A stretch of 64,000 nt of DNA from Halobacillus sp. Nhm2S1 (GCF_019599545.1 NZ_JAIEZV010000002.1:930001-994000); one strand, 5' to 3'. Positions 1-10,281 are shown, numbered from the stretch's first letter. Notes: a model not told the origin generated them from the sequence alone. Made by a program: numbers and translations.

Positions 1-900
1 TAGAGCCCATTCAGCTGCTTCTTCAAAGGGGGTTTCCCCATCACTGATTTCATCCACTTTGTTTTCAGACGAGGCAACCATGGGGTGGACAAGGCTTTCA
101 ATGAGTGGATACACCATTTCTTTCGGCGCACTCGTGACGAGCCTTACCCATAACTTAGACAAATCAATGGTTAAGAAGGGGACATTGACCATAAATGGTT
201 TCTTACCCATTACGCCCGCCACTTTTTCCATCATCTCTTCGTAAGTCATCACCTCCGGACCCCCAACGTCAATCGAACGTCCCTTCAAGCTTTCTTCGCC
301 AATACTTTGGTCGAGCGACCCAATTACGTCCGGTAAGGCAATCGGCTGCGTTTTTGTCTTCGTCCATTGCGGGAGAACCATAAAGGGAAGACGCTTCACT
401 AACTTTTTCAATATCGGAAAGGAAGATCCTCTTGGACCAACGATCAGTCCTGCCCGGATCGTCGTCACGGGGACTCCGTACGCCCCTAGAATCTCTTCCA
501 CTTCAAGCCGACTCTTTAAATGACGGGAAAGTTCTTGTTCGTCTTGAGGAATGATGCCGCTCAAATATACGATTTGCTTCACGCCTGCTTTTTTTGCCGC
601 CTGAGCGAAATTATCAGCAAGGATAACATCCATATCTTCGAAAGACCCCTGGGTCAACTTAGCAGAAGGCATCATCGAGTGTACAAGATATACCGCGATC
701 TCCGCCCCATCCAACCCTTTTTCTGCATCAGCCATTGAGTATAAATCGCACGATCGCCAGGTCACCTGGTCACTGTCTTCCTTATCATCGCCATTTCGGG
801 ATAAGGCGATAATTTCAGAATGGTCTTTCAGCTTTTTCATCAAATTTTGTCCTATATATCCACTCGCCCCTGCTAGAGCGACAACAGCTTTCTTCACCAC
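1..900 (-). CDS. NAD(P)-binding atypical short-chain reductase, partial
   Basis: The gene runs off the left edge, so its C-terminus is missing. About 300 residues are visible. The N-terminus carries a Rossmann nucleotide-binding loop, GASGYIG, followed by a hydrophilic region and a YLSG segment typical of NmrA/NAD(P)H-binding atypical SDR proteins. The family acts on unknown small substrates or senses redox state, and nothing here fixes a substrate. I chose the GTG at 900 because GGAAG at 909-913 lies 8 nt upstream of it. The in-frame ATG at 904-906 would be only 2 nt from that site. The gene is transcribed away from gltP and seems to be the first gene of its unit. The assignment to the superfamily is firm, the specific function is not. 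Confidence 0.75.
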   Translation of the reverse strand, partial: MVKKAVVALAGASGYIGQNLMKKLKDHSEIIALSRNGDDKEDSDQVTWRSCDLYSMADAEKGLDGAEIAVYLVHSMMPSAKLTQGSFEDMDVILADNFAQAAKKAGVKQIVYLSGIIPQDEQELSRHLKSRLEVEEILGAYGVPVTTIRAGLIVGPRGSSFPILKKLVKRLPFMVLPQWTKTKTQPIALPDVIGSLDQSIGEESLKGRSIDVGGPEVMTYEEMMEKVAGVMGKKPFMVNVPFLTIDLSKLWVRLVTSAPKEMVYPLIESLVHPMVASSENKVDEISDGETPFEEAAEWAL

Positions 901-1278
901 ACACATCACTTCCTTTTCGCTTTTTTAACCTAGTACCCCCAGTCTCTATACATGTAACACTTTTCCTTTGAGCAATACTTAACTATATGGCAGGATTGTA
1001 AAAGGCTCGATTTCAAGATATTTATGTAAGTTTAACGGTTTCGAAAAAAAGAGTCGACGCCTTGGTACAGCTCGCAGAAATGATCGAAACTGAGCCTTGA
1101 AATAAGGAACTTAAACGGAAAATATATCATGGAAATTGAGGAAGACTTTGAGTAAGAGTGTGTAAATGGTAAGCAATACCGTTGACATCCTTGTTTACAT
1201 GCCTTATCTTACCCTAGTAAACCTTAGTAAACCAATCAGCATTATACTGTTTAAATATTAAAAAAGGAGGGGTTCACC
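901..1278. other. Intergenic region between divergent genes
   Basis: This gap separates the divergent reductase and glutamate transporter genes. It holds the rightward promoter described separately and, between that promoter and the transporter start, two adjacent copies of TAGTAAACC (about 1215-1233). No convincing ORF is seen. The rest shows nothing I can name. Confidence 0.5.
1182..1210 (+). promoter_or_regulatory. SigA-type promoter of the glutamate transporter
   Basis: A perfect -35 TTGACA (1182-1187) is followed after 17 nt by TATCTT (1205-1210). It lies 69 nt before the start codon. Two adjacent TAGTAAACC copies just downstream could be an operator, which is inference only. Confidence 0.6.
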
Positions 1279-2493
1279 ATGAGTAAGTTGTGGAGAATCT
1301 ACACACAAACATCATTGATCAAAAAAATTACCGTAGCCTTGGTGCTCGGTGTATCCGTCGGTCTTCTGTTCGGAGAAAGCGCTGCTGCCCTGGCCCCTTT
1401 TGGTGACCTATTGCTCCGTCTATTGAAATTTATCATTGTACCGTTAATTCTGTTCACCCTTATTGTAGGGATTAATCAAACGAACATCGGTTCATTGGGA
1501 CGCATGGGCGGAAAGGTTTTCCTCTATTACCTGGGCACTTCTGCCCTTGCCATTTTAGTCGGCGTGTCCGTTGCCACTTTGTTCAATCCGGGTACAGGGA
1601 TGAGTCTTGGGAATGAAACTGTCGATGTTCCTGAAAATCCTGGCGTCACCAGCGTGCTCTTGAACATCGTGCCTGAAAATATTCTTACAGCCTTAACCGA
1701 AATGAACCTGCTTGGAATCATCTTTACTGCAATCGTGTTTGGTTTAGCACTCTCTTACATGCGGTCAACGAATGCTTATCAAAGTCTGGGAGGTCACCTC
1801 TACAAAGTCATCAATGCTTTGAATGAGGCGACTTTAATCGTGATGAAGGGTATTCTTCAATATGTACCCATCGGTATTTTTGCGATTATCGCTGAAGTCG
1901 TTGGTACACAAGGAGCGAACACGTTGTTGGAATTAGGGAACTTCATCGTCGTTCTTTATATAGGTTTACTTGTACAACTAGCTATTTATATTCTTTTCCT
2001 ATTTATGAGCAAACGAAAGCCGACTGCTTTTTTCAAAGAAGCACGCACTCCTATGTTGACAGCCTTTGTTACACAGAGCAGTTCTGGAACGCTGCCTGTC
2101 ACATTAAATGCTGCGAAAAACCTGGGGTTGAATAAAAGCTTGTATGGCTTCAGCCTTCCCTTAGGAGCAACAATCAATATGGATGGTGCAGCTATTCGAA
2201 TTGCTGTATCGGCTGTATTCGCTGCGAACATTATTGGTGATCCATTAAGCTTTGTCTCCATTCTTCAAATCGTCCTTGTTGGAACACTGGCCTCTGTCGG
2301 AACCGCTGGAGTTCCAGGGGCCGGAATCATCATGATTGCGACTGTGTTCTCTCAAGTCGGACTGCCTATGGAAGCTGTCGCCCTTCTTGCCTCTGTGGAC
2401 GTTCTTATCGGTATGGGTGCTACAGCCTTAAACGTGACTGGTGACCTTGTGGGTACCACTCTTATTAATAGAACCGAAAAGAACCAATCCTAA
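1279..2493 (+). CDS. gltP: Dicarboxylate/amino acid:cation symporter (glutamate/aspartate uptake)
   Basis: A 404-residue polytopic membrane protein of the DAACS family, the usual length. The conserved substrate/ion site motifs are visible in order: SSSGTLP near residue 275, NMDG near 300, GVPGAG near 355 and NVTGD near 390. Members import glutamate or aspartate with H+ or Na+, and which coupling ion is used cannot be read here. The start is an ATG with AAGGAGGGG upstream. A clear promoter precedes it and a hairpin terminator follows, so it is probably monocistronic. In halophilic bacilli glutamate is a major compatible solute, which makes uptake beside a second glutamate carrier sensible. GltT would be an equally good name. 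Confidence 0.88.
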   Translation: MSKLWRIYTQTSLIKKITVALVLGVSVGLLFGESAAALAPFGDLLLRLLKFIIVPLILFTLIVGINQTNIGSLGRMGGKVFLYYLGTSALAILVGVSVATLFNPGTGMSLGNETVDVPENPGVTSVLLNIVPENILTALTEMNLLGIIFTAIVFGLALSYMRSTNAYQSLGGHLYKVINALNEATLIVMKGILQYVPIGIFAIIAEVVGTQGANTLLELGNFIVVLYIGLLVQLAIYILFLFMSKRKPTAFFKEARTPMLTAFVTQSSSGTLPVTLNAAKNLGLNKSLYGFSLPLGATINMDGAAIRIAVSAVFAANIIGDPLSFVSILQIVLVGTLASVGTAGVPGAGIIMIATVFSQVGLPMEAVALLASVDVLIGMGATALNVTGDLVGTTLINRTEKNQS

Positions 2494-2499
2494 AACACG

Positions 2500-2534
2500 A
2501 ATCCTCCGTCTTAAACAGGCGGAGGATTTTTTCG
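2500..2534 (+). terminator. Rho-independent terminator after gltP
   Basis: Arms AATCCTCCG (2500-2508) and CGGAGGATT (2520-2528) pair perfectly and are followed by a T run. Confidence 0.85.
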
Positions 2535-2689
2535 TTATATGGCAGGAATGTGGAAGCAGAGAACAAGTTTATAAATCGCTAAAGATTTTATAAAAAATGT
2601 AGTTTCAACAAAAGAAAAACCAGGGAAAGTGATTAAATGGTAAAACTACATCAACGGGAAACATACCCCTGTAAGAAAGAGGTGAACAT

Positions 2690-4084
2690 ATGACTCCGAA
2701 TGAAATAGGTTTCGCACTTCTTTATATCGGTGTCTTCCTTTTGATCGGTAAAATTATCCGTGTCAAATGGACATTACTACAAAATTTATTCTTACCCTCA
2801 TCCATTATCGGAGGGTTTATTGCGCTTTTCCTTGGTCCTCAAGTACTCGGAAAGTTCATGCCGGAAGACAGCTTCTTCTCAAACGGGATCATGACAGAAT
2901 CCATTATGGAAGTATGGTCCGCCCTTCCCGGTCTCATGATTAATGTGGTATTTGCTGCTCTTTTCCTTGGAGCTGCCATTCCAAAGTTAAAAGATATTTG
3001 GTATTACGCTGGTCCGCAACTGGCGCTGGGATGGTCTGTCGGCTGGGGCCAATATGTGGTCGGGATCACTCTCGCTGTTCTCATCTTAGTCCCCTTCTTT
3101 GATCTACCTGCTATGTCAGGGGCCTTGATTGAGGTCGCTTTTGAAGGTGGCCACGGGACGGCCGCCGGTATGGCGAGCACTTTCGAAGAGCTTGGTTTTG
3201 CAGAAGCTTTCGATTTAGCCATCGGCCTAGCAACAATCGGCGTATTATCGGGAGTCATTTTTGGAATCATCCTGATCAACTGGGGTGTTCGTAATAAGAA
3301 AACGAAAGTTATTGAAGATGTGGAAGACTTCTCTGATTTAAGAAAGCGTGGAGTTATGGAATATCAAAACCGTGAACCAGCGGGAAAAATGACCTTGCGT
3401 CCGGAATCAATCGAACCGTTATCCTTCCATTTATCTATCGTTTTCATCGCTATTCTGATCGGCTGGTTATTGTTGCAAGGGCTGATTGGTCTCGAGTCGA
3501 TCACCATCGGATCTGATTTTATGAGCTATATTCCATTGTTCCCACTAGCGATGATCGGTGGAATTGCTCTTCAGATCTTTTTCAGCAAAAAGGATAAATA
3601 TAACCTTGTTGACCGGAGAATGGTGAACAGAATTCAGGGACTTGCGCTTGATATCCTTATATTAACGGCCATATCCACCGTATCTTTAGATGTCATTGGC
3701 GAATACCTCGTTCCATTTGTCATTCTAGCAGCTGCAGGGATTGCTTGGAATTTATTTGGATTCCTTGTACTTGCACCTAGAATGATTCCGCAGTATTGGT
3801 TTGAACGCGGGATTGGAGACTTTGGACAATCGATGGGCGTCACCGCTACAGGGCTACTTTTGATGCGAGTCGTCGACCCTGACAATGAATCTCCCGCTTT
3901 TGAAGCATTCGGATACAAACAACTCTTTTATGAACCCTTTTTAGGTGGCGGATTTGTGACCGCCTTATCCGTTCCGTTCATCGCTCAATTCGGGCCATGG
4001 CCGACGCTGATCGTAGCGGTCGCCATGACAGCGATCGGTATCTTCTTCGGACTCTTCTATTTCGGAAAACAGAAAGCGGTCTAA
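2690..4084 (+). CDS. gltS: Sodium/glutamate symporter, ESS family
   Basis: A 464-residue membrane protein with about 11-12 predicted hydrophobic segments. The motif GGHGTAAG near residue 150, followed by a second inverted-repeat half, is characteristic of the glutamate:Na+ symporter (ESS, GltS) family. It should import glutamate with sodium at the cytoplasmic membrane. The start is an ATG with GAGGTG 5 nt upstream. It stands alone between terminators, just downstream of an unrelated glutamate carrier in the same orientation. The two neighbours belong to different families, so this is not a tandem duplication. Substrate is inferred from family, and some Bacillaceae ESS members are uncharacterised. 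Confidence 0.82.
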   Translation: MTPNEIGFALLYIGVFLLIGKIIRVKWTLLQNLFLPSSIIGGFIALFLGPQVLGKFMPEDSFFSNGIMTESIMEVWSALPGLMINVVFAALFLGAAIPKLKDIWYYAGPQLALGWSVGWGQYVVGITLAVLILVPFFDLPAMSGALIEVAFEGGHGTAAGMASTFEELGFAEAFDLAIGLATIGVLSGVIFGIILINWGVRNKKTKVIEDVEDFSDLRKRGVMEYQNREPAGKMTLRPESIEPLSFHLSIVFIAILIGWLLLQGLIGLESITIGSDFMSYIPLFPLAMIGGIALQIFFSKKDKYNLVDRRMVNRIQGLALDILILTAISTVSLDVIGEYLVPFVILAAAGIAWNLFGFLVLAPRMIPQYWFERGIGDFGQSMGVTATGLLLMRVVDPDNESPAFEAFGYKQLFYEPFLGGGFVTALSVPFIAQFGPWPTLIVAVAMTAIGIFFGLFYFGKQKAV

Positions 4085-4086
4085 GC

Positions 4087-4124
4087 AAAACAACGTCTGC
4101 GCATAAGCAGACGTTGTTTTTTTC
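4087..4124 (+). terminator. Terminator after gltS
   Basis: A 12-bp perfect stem (AACAACGTCTGC and its complement) with a 6-nt loop is followed by a run of Ts. Confidence 0.9.
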
Positions 4125-4248
4125 AACAATATAATCTTAGATACCTAATTTATTATAAGGAAATATATGCAGTTTGCTGAACAAAAAACCATTCTTATGG
4201 TATGATATTTCATTAGTTGCCTAAGTATTTTAGAAAGAAGGTTAAATC

Positions 4249-5646
4249 ATGTCATCTCAAGAAATAAACCGTGTCCCTTTGATGATCGTACTCATATCAG
4301 GAGCCTTTGTAGCCATATTAAATCAAACCCTGTTAGCCACCGCCCTGCCTCACATTATGGCCGATTTGAATTTGGATGCGAATACAGCGCAATGGTTGCA
4401 GTCGATCTTTATGTTAGTGAACGGAATCATGATTCCTATTACAGCCTTTTTAATTGAACGCTTTTCTACGAGAGGACTGTTCATGACAGCTGTTGGATTA
4501 TTCGCTTTCGGTACACTTGTCTGCGGAACCGCCCCTAACTTTTCGATTCTTTTAACAGGAAGAGTGTTACAGGCCTCTGGTGCCGGTATTATTCTCCCAT
4601 TAATGCAGACGATTATGTTCCTCGTTTTCCCTATTGAAAAAAGAGGATCAGCGATGGGGATGTTCGGACTTGTGATTGCTTTTGCACCGGCCATCGGCCC
4701 GACATTGTCCGGCTGGCTCGTCGAGCAGTTTCCCTGGAGAAGCCTGTTCTTCGTTATTTTGCCCATTGCCATTGCAGACTTGATCGTCGCTTACTTCATT
4801 TTGAAAAATGTAACCAAGCAAACGTTCCCGAAGGTCGATCCGATATCCATTATCCTTTCTACGTTTGGTTTTGGCGGAATTTTATACGGATTCAGTGTTG
4901 CCGGCAGTGCCAGCTTTTTAAGTAGCGAGGTTCTCCTTTCTCTGGCAGTCGGAGCTGTCACGTTGACGCTTTTTATCACCCGCCAGATGAAATTGGAAAA
5001 ACCGACTTTGGAATTCCGCATTTTCAAATATAAAATCTTCACCCTCACGACCGCACTCGGGATGATTGTTTTTATTTCCATGATCGGTGGGGCAGTCATT
5101 CTGCCAATTCTTATGCAGGACATGCTTGGATTCACAGCTTTCGAGTCAGGCTTGATGCTATTGCCGGGGGCATTGTTAATGGGGATCATGAACCCCATCA
5201 CCGGTCGTCTTTTTGATAAATTCGGTGCGCGTTGGCTTGCCATCATCGGTCTCGGACTGCTCACCGTTTCTACATTCCTTTTTACAAACCTTGATCCATC
5301 GACGACCTTTTTATATTTAGCTCTCGTCAATTGTGTCCGTATGTTCGGGATTGCTATGGTGATGATGCCTGTGACGACAGCCGGACTTAACCAGCTACCA
5401 CAGCACTTGATGCCCCACGGAACAGCCATGAACAATACAATGCGCCAAGTTTCCGGAGCTGTCGGTACGGCCATGCTCGTCTCTGTAATGACGAGTCAGA
5501 CTATTCCTTCTGAAGGAGTGACAGGTCTGATTCATGGAGTGAATCTCTCCTTTATCGTGGCTGGGATCTTTGCCGTGGCCGGTTTCATCATGGCCTTTTT
5601 CATTAAGAAATCTCGTCCAAATGAAGGCGAATTAAGGAACGCTTAA
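4249..5646 (+). CDS. MFS multidrug exporter, DHA2 (EmrB/QacA) family
   Basis: A 465-residue protein with about 14 hydrophobic segments. The hallmarks are an N-terminal LNQTLLATALPHI segment (family motif D1), TGRVLQASGAGI in helix 4-5, and GPTLSGWL (motif C of drug:H+ antiporters). It should extrude hydrophobic compounds using the proton gradient. It resembles the Bacillus LmrB/MdtP group. The start is an ATG with AAGAAGG upstream. No adjacent regulator gene is present, so any drug specificity is unknown. A hairpin terminator follows immediately. Confidence 0.82.
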   Translation: MSSQEINRVPLMIVLISGAFVAILNQTLLATALPHIMADLNLDANTAQWLQSIFMLVNGIMIPITAFLIERFSTRGLFMTAVGLFAFGTLVCGTAPNFSILLTGRVLQASGAGIILPLMQTIMFLVFPIEKRGSAMGMFGLVIAFAPAIGPTLSGWLVEQFPWRSLFFVILPIAIADLIVAYFILKNVTKQTFPKVDPISIILSTFGFGGILYGFSVAGSASFLSSEVLLSLAVGAVTLTLFITRQMKLEKPTLEFRIFKYKIFTLTTALGMIVFISMIGGAVILPILMQDMLGFTAFESGLMLLPGALLMGIMNPITGRLFDKFGARWLAIIGLGLLTVSTFLFTNLDPSTTFLYLALVNCVRMFGIAMVMMPVTTAGLNQLPQHLMPHGTAMNNTMRQVSGAVGTAMLVSVMTSQTIPSEGVTGLIHGVNLSFIVAGIFAVAGFIMAFFIKKSRPNEGELRNA

Positions 5647-5660
5647 GAAACTCTACACAA

Positions 5661-5697
5661 GGAAAGCCTCGCTGAAAGGACAGCTAGGCTTTCTTTA
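5661..5697 (+). terminator. Terminator after the DHA2 exporter
   Basis: GAAAGCCT and GCTG pair with CAGC and AGGCTTTC, with one unpaired base on each side and a T-rich tail. The stem may also serve the convergent DUF202 gene. Confidence 0.75.
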
Positions 5698-5706
5698 TCT
5701 AGAGAA

Positions 5707-6057
5707 CTACACAAAAAATAAATACGTAGTCACCAAAATAAACAATAAGAAGGCCACAGACGTCATATAGACAATAATTCGATGGGAAGAGACAAAGCGA
5801 TTTTCATTGATGTTCTTCCGCGTATGATAATAATTCACGGTTGCTCCAATAATCGTCATTACGCCGAGAAACAAAGAGGAAATGCTGACGAGCATAGCCA
5901 GACTGTTCGCCAAATCACCAGCCGTCGGAAGGGCTGACATATGGACCGTCGTAGCTAAAAACCCGATCCCGACAAGGGCGATACTTGTCCGAATCCAGGC
6001 TAAATAGGTGCGTTCATTGGCTAAATGCTGCTGAATGAGCTTTCTTTCATCCACCAT
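5707..6057 (-). CDS. DUF202 (YidH-type) small membrane protein
   Basis: A 116-residue protein. Its N-terminal signature NERTYLAWIRTSIALVGIG is the diagnostic start of DUF202/YidH proteins, followed by three hydrophobic helices. The family is widespread, found in the inner membrane, and without an established biochemical role. The start ATG follows an AAAGGAG box about 10 nt upstream. It is convergent with the drug exporter and has no obvious operon partner. Confidence 0.85.
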   Translation of the reverse strand: MVDERKLIQQHLANERTYLAWIRTSIALVGIGFLATTVHMSALPTAGDLANSLAMLVSISSLFLGVMTIIGATVNYYHTRKNINENRFVSSHRIIVYMTSVAFLLFILVTTYLFFV

Positions 6058-6175
6058 CGATGACCATCTCCTTTTTCCACTATCTTTATCTTATAACTTT
6101 AGGGGCCTCTCATACACGGATAGAAGGATTTGATTGGTGGCTCCAAAACATACCAATGGATTGTTCAGCCATAAG

Positions 6176-6217
6176 AAAAAGGAGGAGGCATGATGAATGC
6201 CCTCTCCTTTTATTTTT
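6176..6217 (-). terminator. Terminator of putR
   Basis: An imperfect stem, AAAAGGAG plus GGCAT against ATGCC plus TCCTTTTT, overlaps the putR stop codon. On the leftward strand it ends in a T run. Confidence 0.7.
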
Positions 6218-7514
6218 GCACCGCTGCTTTATACCGTTCATAATAGCTCTCTACATTATTCAGTAACAACAACTCGGTATATAAGTAGGCTTTCATATTG
6301 AAGTCAGAGAAATCGATGTTCGTCAGTTCCTGGATTTGCTTGATTCGGTAATTCAACGTGTTGGGGTGGATGAACAGTTCGTTAGCTGTCTGCTTTCCTT
6401 TTCCATTATTCGCAAGGTACGCTTCCAGGGTGAACAGGAGTTCTGTCTGTTTCGTTGTGTCATTTTTAATCAACGTCAGCAGATCTTCACTGTAGTAATC
6501 TTCCGAACTGTTTTTTTCATATAGCGCAGCTAAATATCGATAAAGTCCAAGTTTAGAAAATTCGCGTGGCATCGTTTCAGGACGCGGTCCGATGAAGTTA
6601 GCCGTCTCAATGACTTCCAACGCTTCGAGGAAGCTTTTTCGCATATAATAAATTTTCGTATATTCTTTTCCGACACCTATAAGGAAATGATAAAAATCTT
6701 CCTCGCCTGTTTCTACTTTCACAACATCAATAAGGTCACGGGCGACATCCCTTGATGAAAAGCGTTCGGATTCTCTTCCTTCAATAAAGAGAATCAGCTG
6801 AAATTCTGTTTTCAAGTAATACAGGTGGCGGTTTGTTCGGAAACGGTTGACCGTGTTTTCCAAGTCATCCAACATCGACTTGTACTGAGGAGCAGTCACT
6901 GAAAAAACGACGATGGAAAATCGATCGGGAATCTTAAGTTGAGCAAGAGAGGCATCATGACGAAACTGGCTTTCGCTGGCATATTCATGATGAAGCAGCT
7001 GCCAGAGAAGCTCTTCTTTACGTCCCTCTTTGGCGTTCTCTTTCATGAACTGGTCATAAATCAATTTCCCGAGATGGCCGGTGATCTCCTCTAAAAATTC
7101 CATTTCCTCTGCATTCAAGGATTGCTCCGAATCCTGGACCCACACATAGCCCAGCGTATGTCCAAGGTGCTTGGCGGCAATGACGACACGCTGTTGAAAT
7201 CCAAGGTCCTCCATGGGATGGACACGGATTGGATCCGATTGTTTTTGCAGACGAGTGACAATGCCTTCTTTCTTTAAACGATCGATGATGAAGATCGGAC
7301 ATTTCTTCGAAAGGATCGTTTTCTGCTGGGTCTGATCGAAATCATCAAACGTTGAACTATAAGCAACCAATTCAAAATTCTTATTTTCAATTATGACAGG
7401 CTTTTTCAACTTCGAACTGATCAGCTCTGTCGATTTATGAATATCTTCTGCCTGAAGGATCAATTCTTTGACTTCCATAGGAATCCTGACCTTTCCGAGT
7501 AGGTTGAATGTCAT
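6210..7514 (-). CDS. putR: PucR-family proline-responsive activator, PutR-like
   Basis: A 434-residue regulator with the PucR architecture: an N-terminal variable sensory half, a GGDEF-like middle region and a C-terminal helix-turn-helix around ANELFIHPNTLNYRIKQI. In B. subtilis PutR, a member of this family, activates the proline degradation operon when proline is present. The gene sits immediately downstream of putB-putC on the same strand, which supports that role. I keep the upstream ATG at 7514 because GGAGGG lies 9 nt before it. An alternative ATG 12 codons later has a weaker site. Inducer identity is inferred from context. Confidence 0.82.
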   Translation of the reverse strand: MTFNLLGKVRIPMEVKELILQAEDIHKSTELISSKLKKPVIIENKNFELVAYSSTFDDFDQTQQKTILSKKCPIFIIDRLKKEGIVTRLQKQSDPIRVHPMEDLGFQQRVVIAAKHLGHTLGYVWVQDSEQSLNAEEMEFLEEITGHLGKLIYDQFMKENAKEGRKEELLWQLLHHEYASESQFRHDASLAQLKIPDRFSIVVFSVTAPQYKSMLDDLENTVNRFRTNRHLYYLKTEFQLILFIEGRESERFSSRDVARDLIDVVKVETGEEDFYHFLIGVGKEYTKIYYMRKSFLEALEVIETANFIGPRPETMPREFSKLGLYRYLAALYEKNSSEDYYSEDLLTLIKNDTTKQTELLFTLEAYLANNGKGKQTANELFIHPNTLNYRIKQIQELTNIDFSDFNMKAYLYTELLLLNNVESYYERYKAAVQK

Positions 7515-7652
7515 GTATCGTTACCCTCCATTATATCGGTTGTGGATGGAAAGAAAAAGAAATATATCTAAGGCATCTTGAATAACTCTTATGCTGTTCT
7601 TTCGTTCAATTAAGTAATAGGTGATCATTCGCTTTCCTGCATGTGATTCTAT

Positions 7653-7681
7653 GAAAAAAGCTCCCCCAAGTTTGGGAGAGC
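7653..7681 (-). terminator. Terminator of the putBC transcript
   Basis: Leftward reading gives GCTCTCCCA, a 4-nt loop, TGGGGGAGC and a TTTTTT tail. It separates putBC from putR, so putR probably has its own promoter. Confidence 0.8.
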
Positions 7682-7692
7682 CTTAGGCTTTT

Positions 7693-9240
7693 TTAAAACA
7701 TTTCAGAGATCGTCTTCGCTTGCATGTGTAGAGCAAGGTAGTCAGGTCCGCCAGCTTTTGAGTCGGTTCCACTCATCTTGAAGCCGCCAAATGGCTGGTA
7801 ACCGACGATGGCTCCTGTACAGTTACGGTTGAAGTACAAGTTTCCGACGTGGAAATCGTATTTTGCTTTTTCCAGATGTTCACGGTTATCAGAGATGACC
7901 GCACCTGTCAGACCGTATTCTGTATTGTTGGCAATGTCGATCGCTTCATCGAAGTTTTTCGCTTTTGTGAAACAGACGACCGGTCCGAAGATTTCTTCCT
8001 GCTGCATACGGGAATCTGGAGCGAGATCTGCAAAGACCGTTGGCTCGATGAAGTACCCTTTCGAATCGTCCCCTTTACCACCTGTAACAAGACGTCCTTC
8101 TTCTTTTCCGACTTCGATATAACTCATGATCTTATCATATGCGCCTTGATCGACGACCGGTCCCATGTAGACATTCTCTTCCGATGCATTTCCGACGGTC
8201 AGCTGCTCTGCTCGTTCTTTTACTTTTTCCAACACTTCGTCATACACATCTTCGTGAACGACGGCGCGGGAACCGGAAGAGCATTTTTGACCGGAGAATC
8301 CGAATGCAGAGACGATGATGGCATCGACTGCTGTTTCAATATTCGCTTCCTTATCGACGACGACGGTGTCTTTCCCGCCCATCTCAGCAATCACCTGCTT
8401 CAAGTGATTCTGACCTTCTTGAATTTCTGCCGCACGCTTGATGATGCGTGTTCCGACATCACGGGAACCTGTAAAGGAAATCAGGGCCGTTTTCGGGTGA
8501 TCCACAAGATAGTCTCCGACTTCGCCACCGCTTCCTGGCACGAAGTTCAAGACACCTTTCGGTAGACCTGCTTCTTCAAGCACTTCTACGAATTTCGCGG
8601 CAATGACCGGGCTGTTACTTGCCGGCTTCATGACGACTGTGCTTCCTGTAACCAGTGGAGCGACCGTTGTACCTGCCATGATGGCAAATGCAAGGTTCCA
8701 AGGTGGAATGACGACCGCAACGCCTGTAGATGTATAGATGTAGCGGTTTTGCTCACCAGGACGGCTTTCAACGGGCTTGCCTTCTTTCAGTTCGATCATT
8801 TGACGTCCATAGTACTCAAGGAAATCAATCGCTTCTGCTGTATCGGCATCCGCTTCTTTCCAAGGCTTCCCTACTTCATACACGAGATAGGCGGAAAATT
8901 CATGCTTACGACGACGGATGATGTGCGCCGCACGGAATAATAGCTCAGCGCGAGCACGTGGATCCCATTTTCTCCAGTCTTCGAAAGCAGTCGCTGCTGA
9001 CTGGACGGCCTTTTCTGCTAAGTCTTCGTTCGCTTTTGATACGGTACCTACGATCTGCTTTGTGTCCGCAGGGTTTGTGGAGGTAATCGTATTGTCTGTG
9101 CGAATGCGATCGCCATCGATGAGAAGATCATGATGCTGCCCTAATTCTTCTTTCACTTGCTTCAATGCTTCCTCGAAAGCTTTCTTATTTTCTTCAATTG
9201 TAAAGTCTGTGAATGGTTCGTGTTTATAAGGCTGGACCAT
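7693..9240 (-). CDS. putC: L-glutamate gamma-semialdehyde (P5C) dehydrogenase
   Basis: A 515-residue aldehyde dehydrogenase, the normal length for the RocA/PutC type. The catalytic cysteine is C320 in [10 protein letters not shown] and the general base is E286 in AEMGGK, with the NAD loop FTGSRDVG near 256. It oxidises the P5C/glutamate semialdehyde made by proline dehydrogenase to glutamate, reducing NAD. The gene follows putB with a 32-nt gap, and a regulator of the PutR type lies downstream. Proline is a compatible solute in halophilic bacilli, so this operon also recycles osmolyte. RocA is the alternative name, and the putB context favours PutC. Confidence 0.93.
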   Translation of the reverse strand: MVQPYKHEPFTDFTIEENKKAFEEALKQVKEELGQHHDLLIDGDRIRTDNTITSTNPADTKQIVGTVSKANEDLAEKAVQSAATAFEDWRKWDPRARAELLFRAAHIIRRRKHEFSAYLVYEVGKPWKEADADTAEAIDFLEYYGRQMIELKEGKPVESRPGEQNRYIYTSTGVAVVIPPWNLAFAIMAGTTVAPLVTGSTVVMKPASNSPVIAAKFVEVLEEAGLPKGVLNFVPGSGGEVGDYLVDHPKTALISFTGSRDVGTRIIKRAAEIQEGQNHLKQVIAEMGGKDTVVVDKEANIETAVDAIIVSAFGFSGQKCSSGSRAVVHEDVYDEVLEKVKERAEQLTVGNASEENVYMGPVVDQGAYDKIMSYIEVGKEEGRLVTGGKGDDSKGYFIEPTVFADLAPDSRMQQEEIFGPVVCFTKAKNFDEAIDIANNTEYGLTGAVISDNREHLEKAKYDFHVGNLYFNRNCTGAIVGYQPFGGFKMSGTDSKAGGPDYLALHMQAKTISEMF

Positions 9241-9272
9241 GATAAAATTCCCCTTTCTAATGTGTAGAAGTT

Positions 9273-10199
9273 TTATTTACTGAAAACACCTTTTAATGCA
9301 AAGGCGATGTTCGCTGGTCTTTCGGCGAGCCTTCTCATGAAGTACCCGTACCAATCTTCTCCATAAGGAAGATACACTCTCACTTTGTAACCTTCTTCAA
9401 GAAGATCTTTTTGCATTTGATTCCTCATGCCGTAAAGCATTTGGAATTCAAAGCGGTCTTTCGGAATGTTGTGTTCTTCCACAAGCTTTTTCGTATAATC
9501 GACGATTGCATCATCGTGACTTGCAATAGCCGTATAGTTGCCATTTAACAGGTTTTTCTTGATCAAATGCTTCAAGTTATTGTCGACGAGATGCTTCTCT
9601 GGAAAGGCGACCTTCCCCGATTCCTTATACGCTCCCTTCACAAGGCGCAAGTAAGGTTGGCAGTCATTCAGGCGATCAAGATCCTCATCGGATCGATAGA
9701 GATATGACTGAACGACCGTACCCAAGTTCGGGTAGTCTTTTTTTAACTTCTGATAAATATCTAAGGTAGCCCCGCACCTTGACGAGTCTTCCATATCAAT
9801 GGTGACCGTAATGTCATGCTTTTGGGCTTCCTTCAAGATAAGTTCCATGTTTTCCATAACCAAATCTTCACTAATATCCAGTCCAAGCGACGTCAGTTTG
9901 AGGGATACCTCCGACTGCAGCTGGTTACTTGCAATCTGTTGAATACAACGGATGCATTCACCTGCACGGTCTCTGGATTCCTCTTCACAGTCTACAAACT
10001 CTCCTAAATGATCAACCGTAACGACCAAACCCTCATGGTTCAATTGTTGTATTAATGGAATTGCCTGGGAGAACGTCTCTCCCCCTACTATCTTGTCAGC
10101 CCCAAATTTACTGCCAAAGCGCTTAGCAAAGCGATCTAACAACTTATTGTTGGAAAGGTATAAGAAAAAGTTCTTACTGATGGCTTCCAAGATCACCAC
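9273..10199 (-). CDS. putB: Proline dehydrogenase
   Basis: A 308-residue monofunctional FAD-dependent proline dehydrogenase of the Gram-positive type. The C-terminal RRLAERPAN motif, which contacts the substrate carboxylate in this family, is present near residue 290. Acidic and basic residues of the barrel ([19 protein letters not shown]) match the family. It oxidises L-proline to P5C and passes electrons to the quinone pool. The start is one of two consecutive GTG codons (10199 or 10196) behind AAAGGG. The second has the better spacing. An ATG in another frame near AGGAG is not usable. It is first in the operon, with the cre-bearing promoter upstream. Confidence 0.92.
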   Translation of the reverse strand: MVILEAISKNFFLYLSNNKLLDRFAKRFGSKFGADKIVGGETFSQAIPLIQQLNHEGLVVTVDHLGEFVDCEEESRDRAGECIRCIQQIASNQLQSEVSLKLTSLGLDISEDLVMENMELILKEAQKHDITVTIDMEDSSRCGATLDIYQKLKKDYPNLGTVVQSYLYRSDEDLDRLNDCQPYLRLVKGAYKESGKVAFPEKHLVDNNLKHLIKKNLLNGNYTAIASHDDAIVDYTKKLVEEHNIPKDRFEFQMLYGMRNQMQKDLLEEGYKVRVYLPYGEDWYGYFMRRLAERPANIAFALKGVFSK

Positions 10200-10281
10200 A
10201 CCCTTTCATCATTCTCCTATTGATTCACCAAGTGGGCTCGTTAGGTGGAATGGAAGTTATAATGTTTGAACTGTTAAGAAA

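Noticed and set aside
755-772. Extra copy of the dispersed repeat (CAGGTCACCTGGTCAC) in the first gene
   Set aside because: Shares only an 8-base word without the TACA/AAAT extension and is well explained as coding sequence.
4791-5474. 227-codon minus-strand frame opposite the DHA2 exporter
   Set aside because: A shadow of a clear membrane-transporter gene, with no start signal and no recognisable domain.
7849-8565. 238-codon plus-strand frame opposite putC
   Set aside because: Antisense shadow, Phe/Asp/Cys-rich, no start signal.
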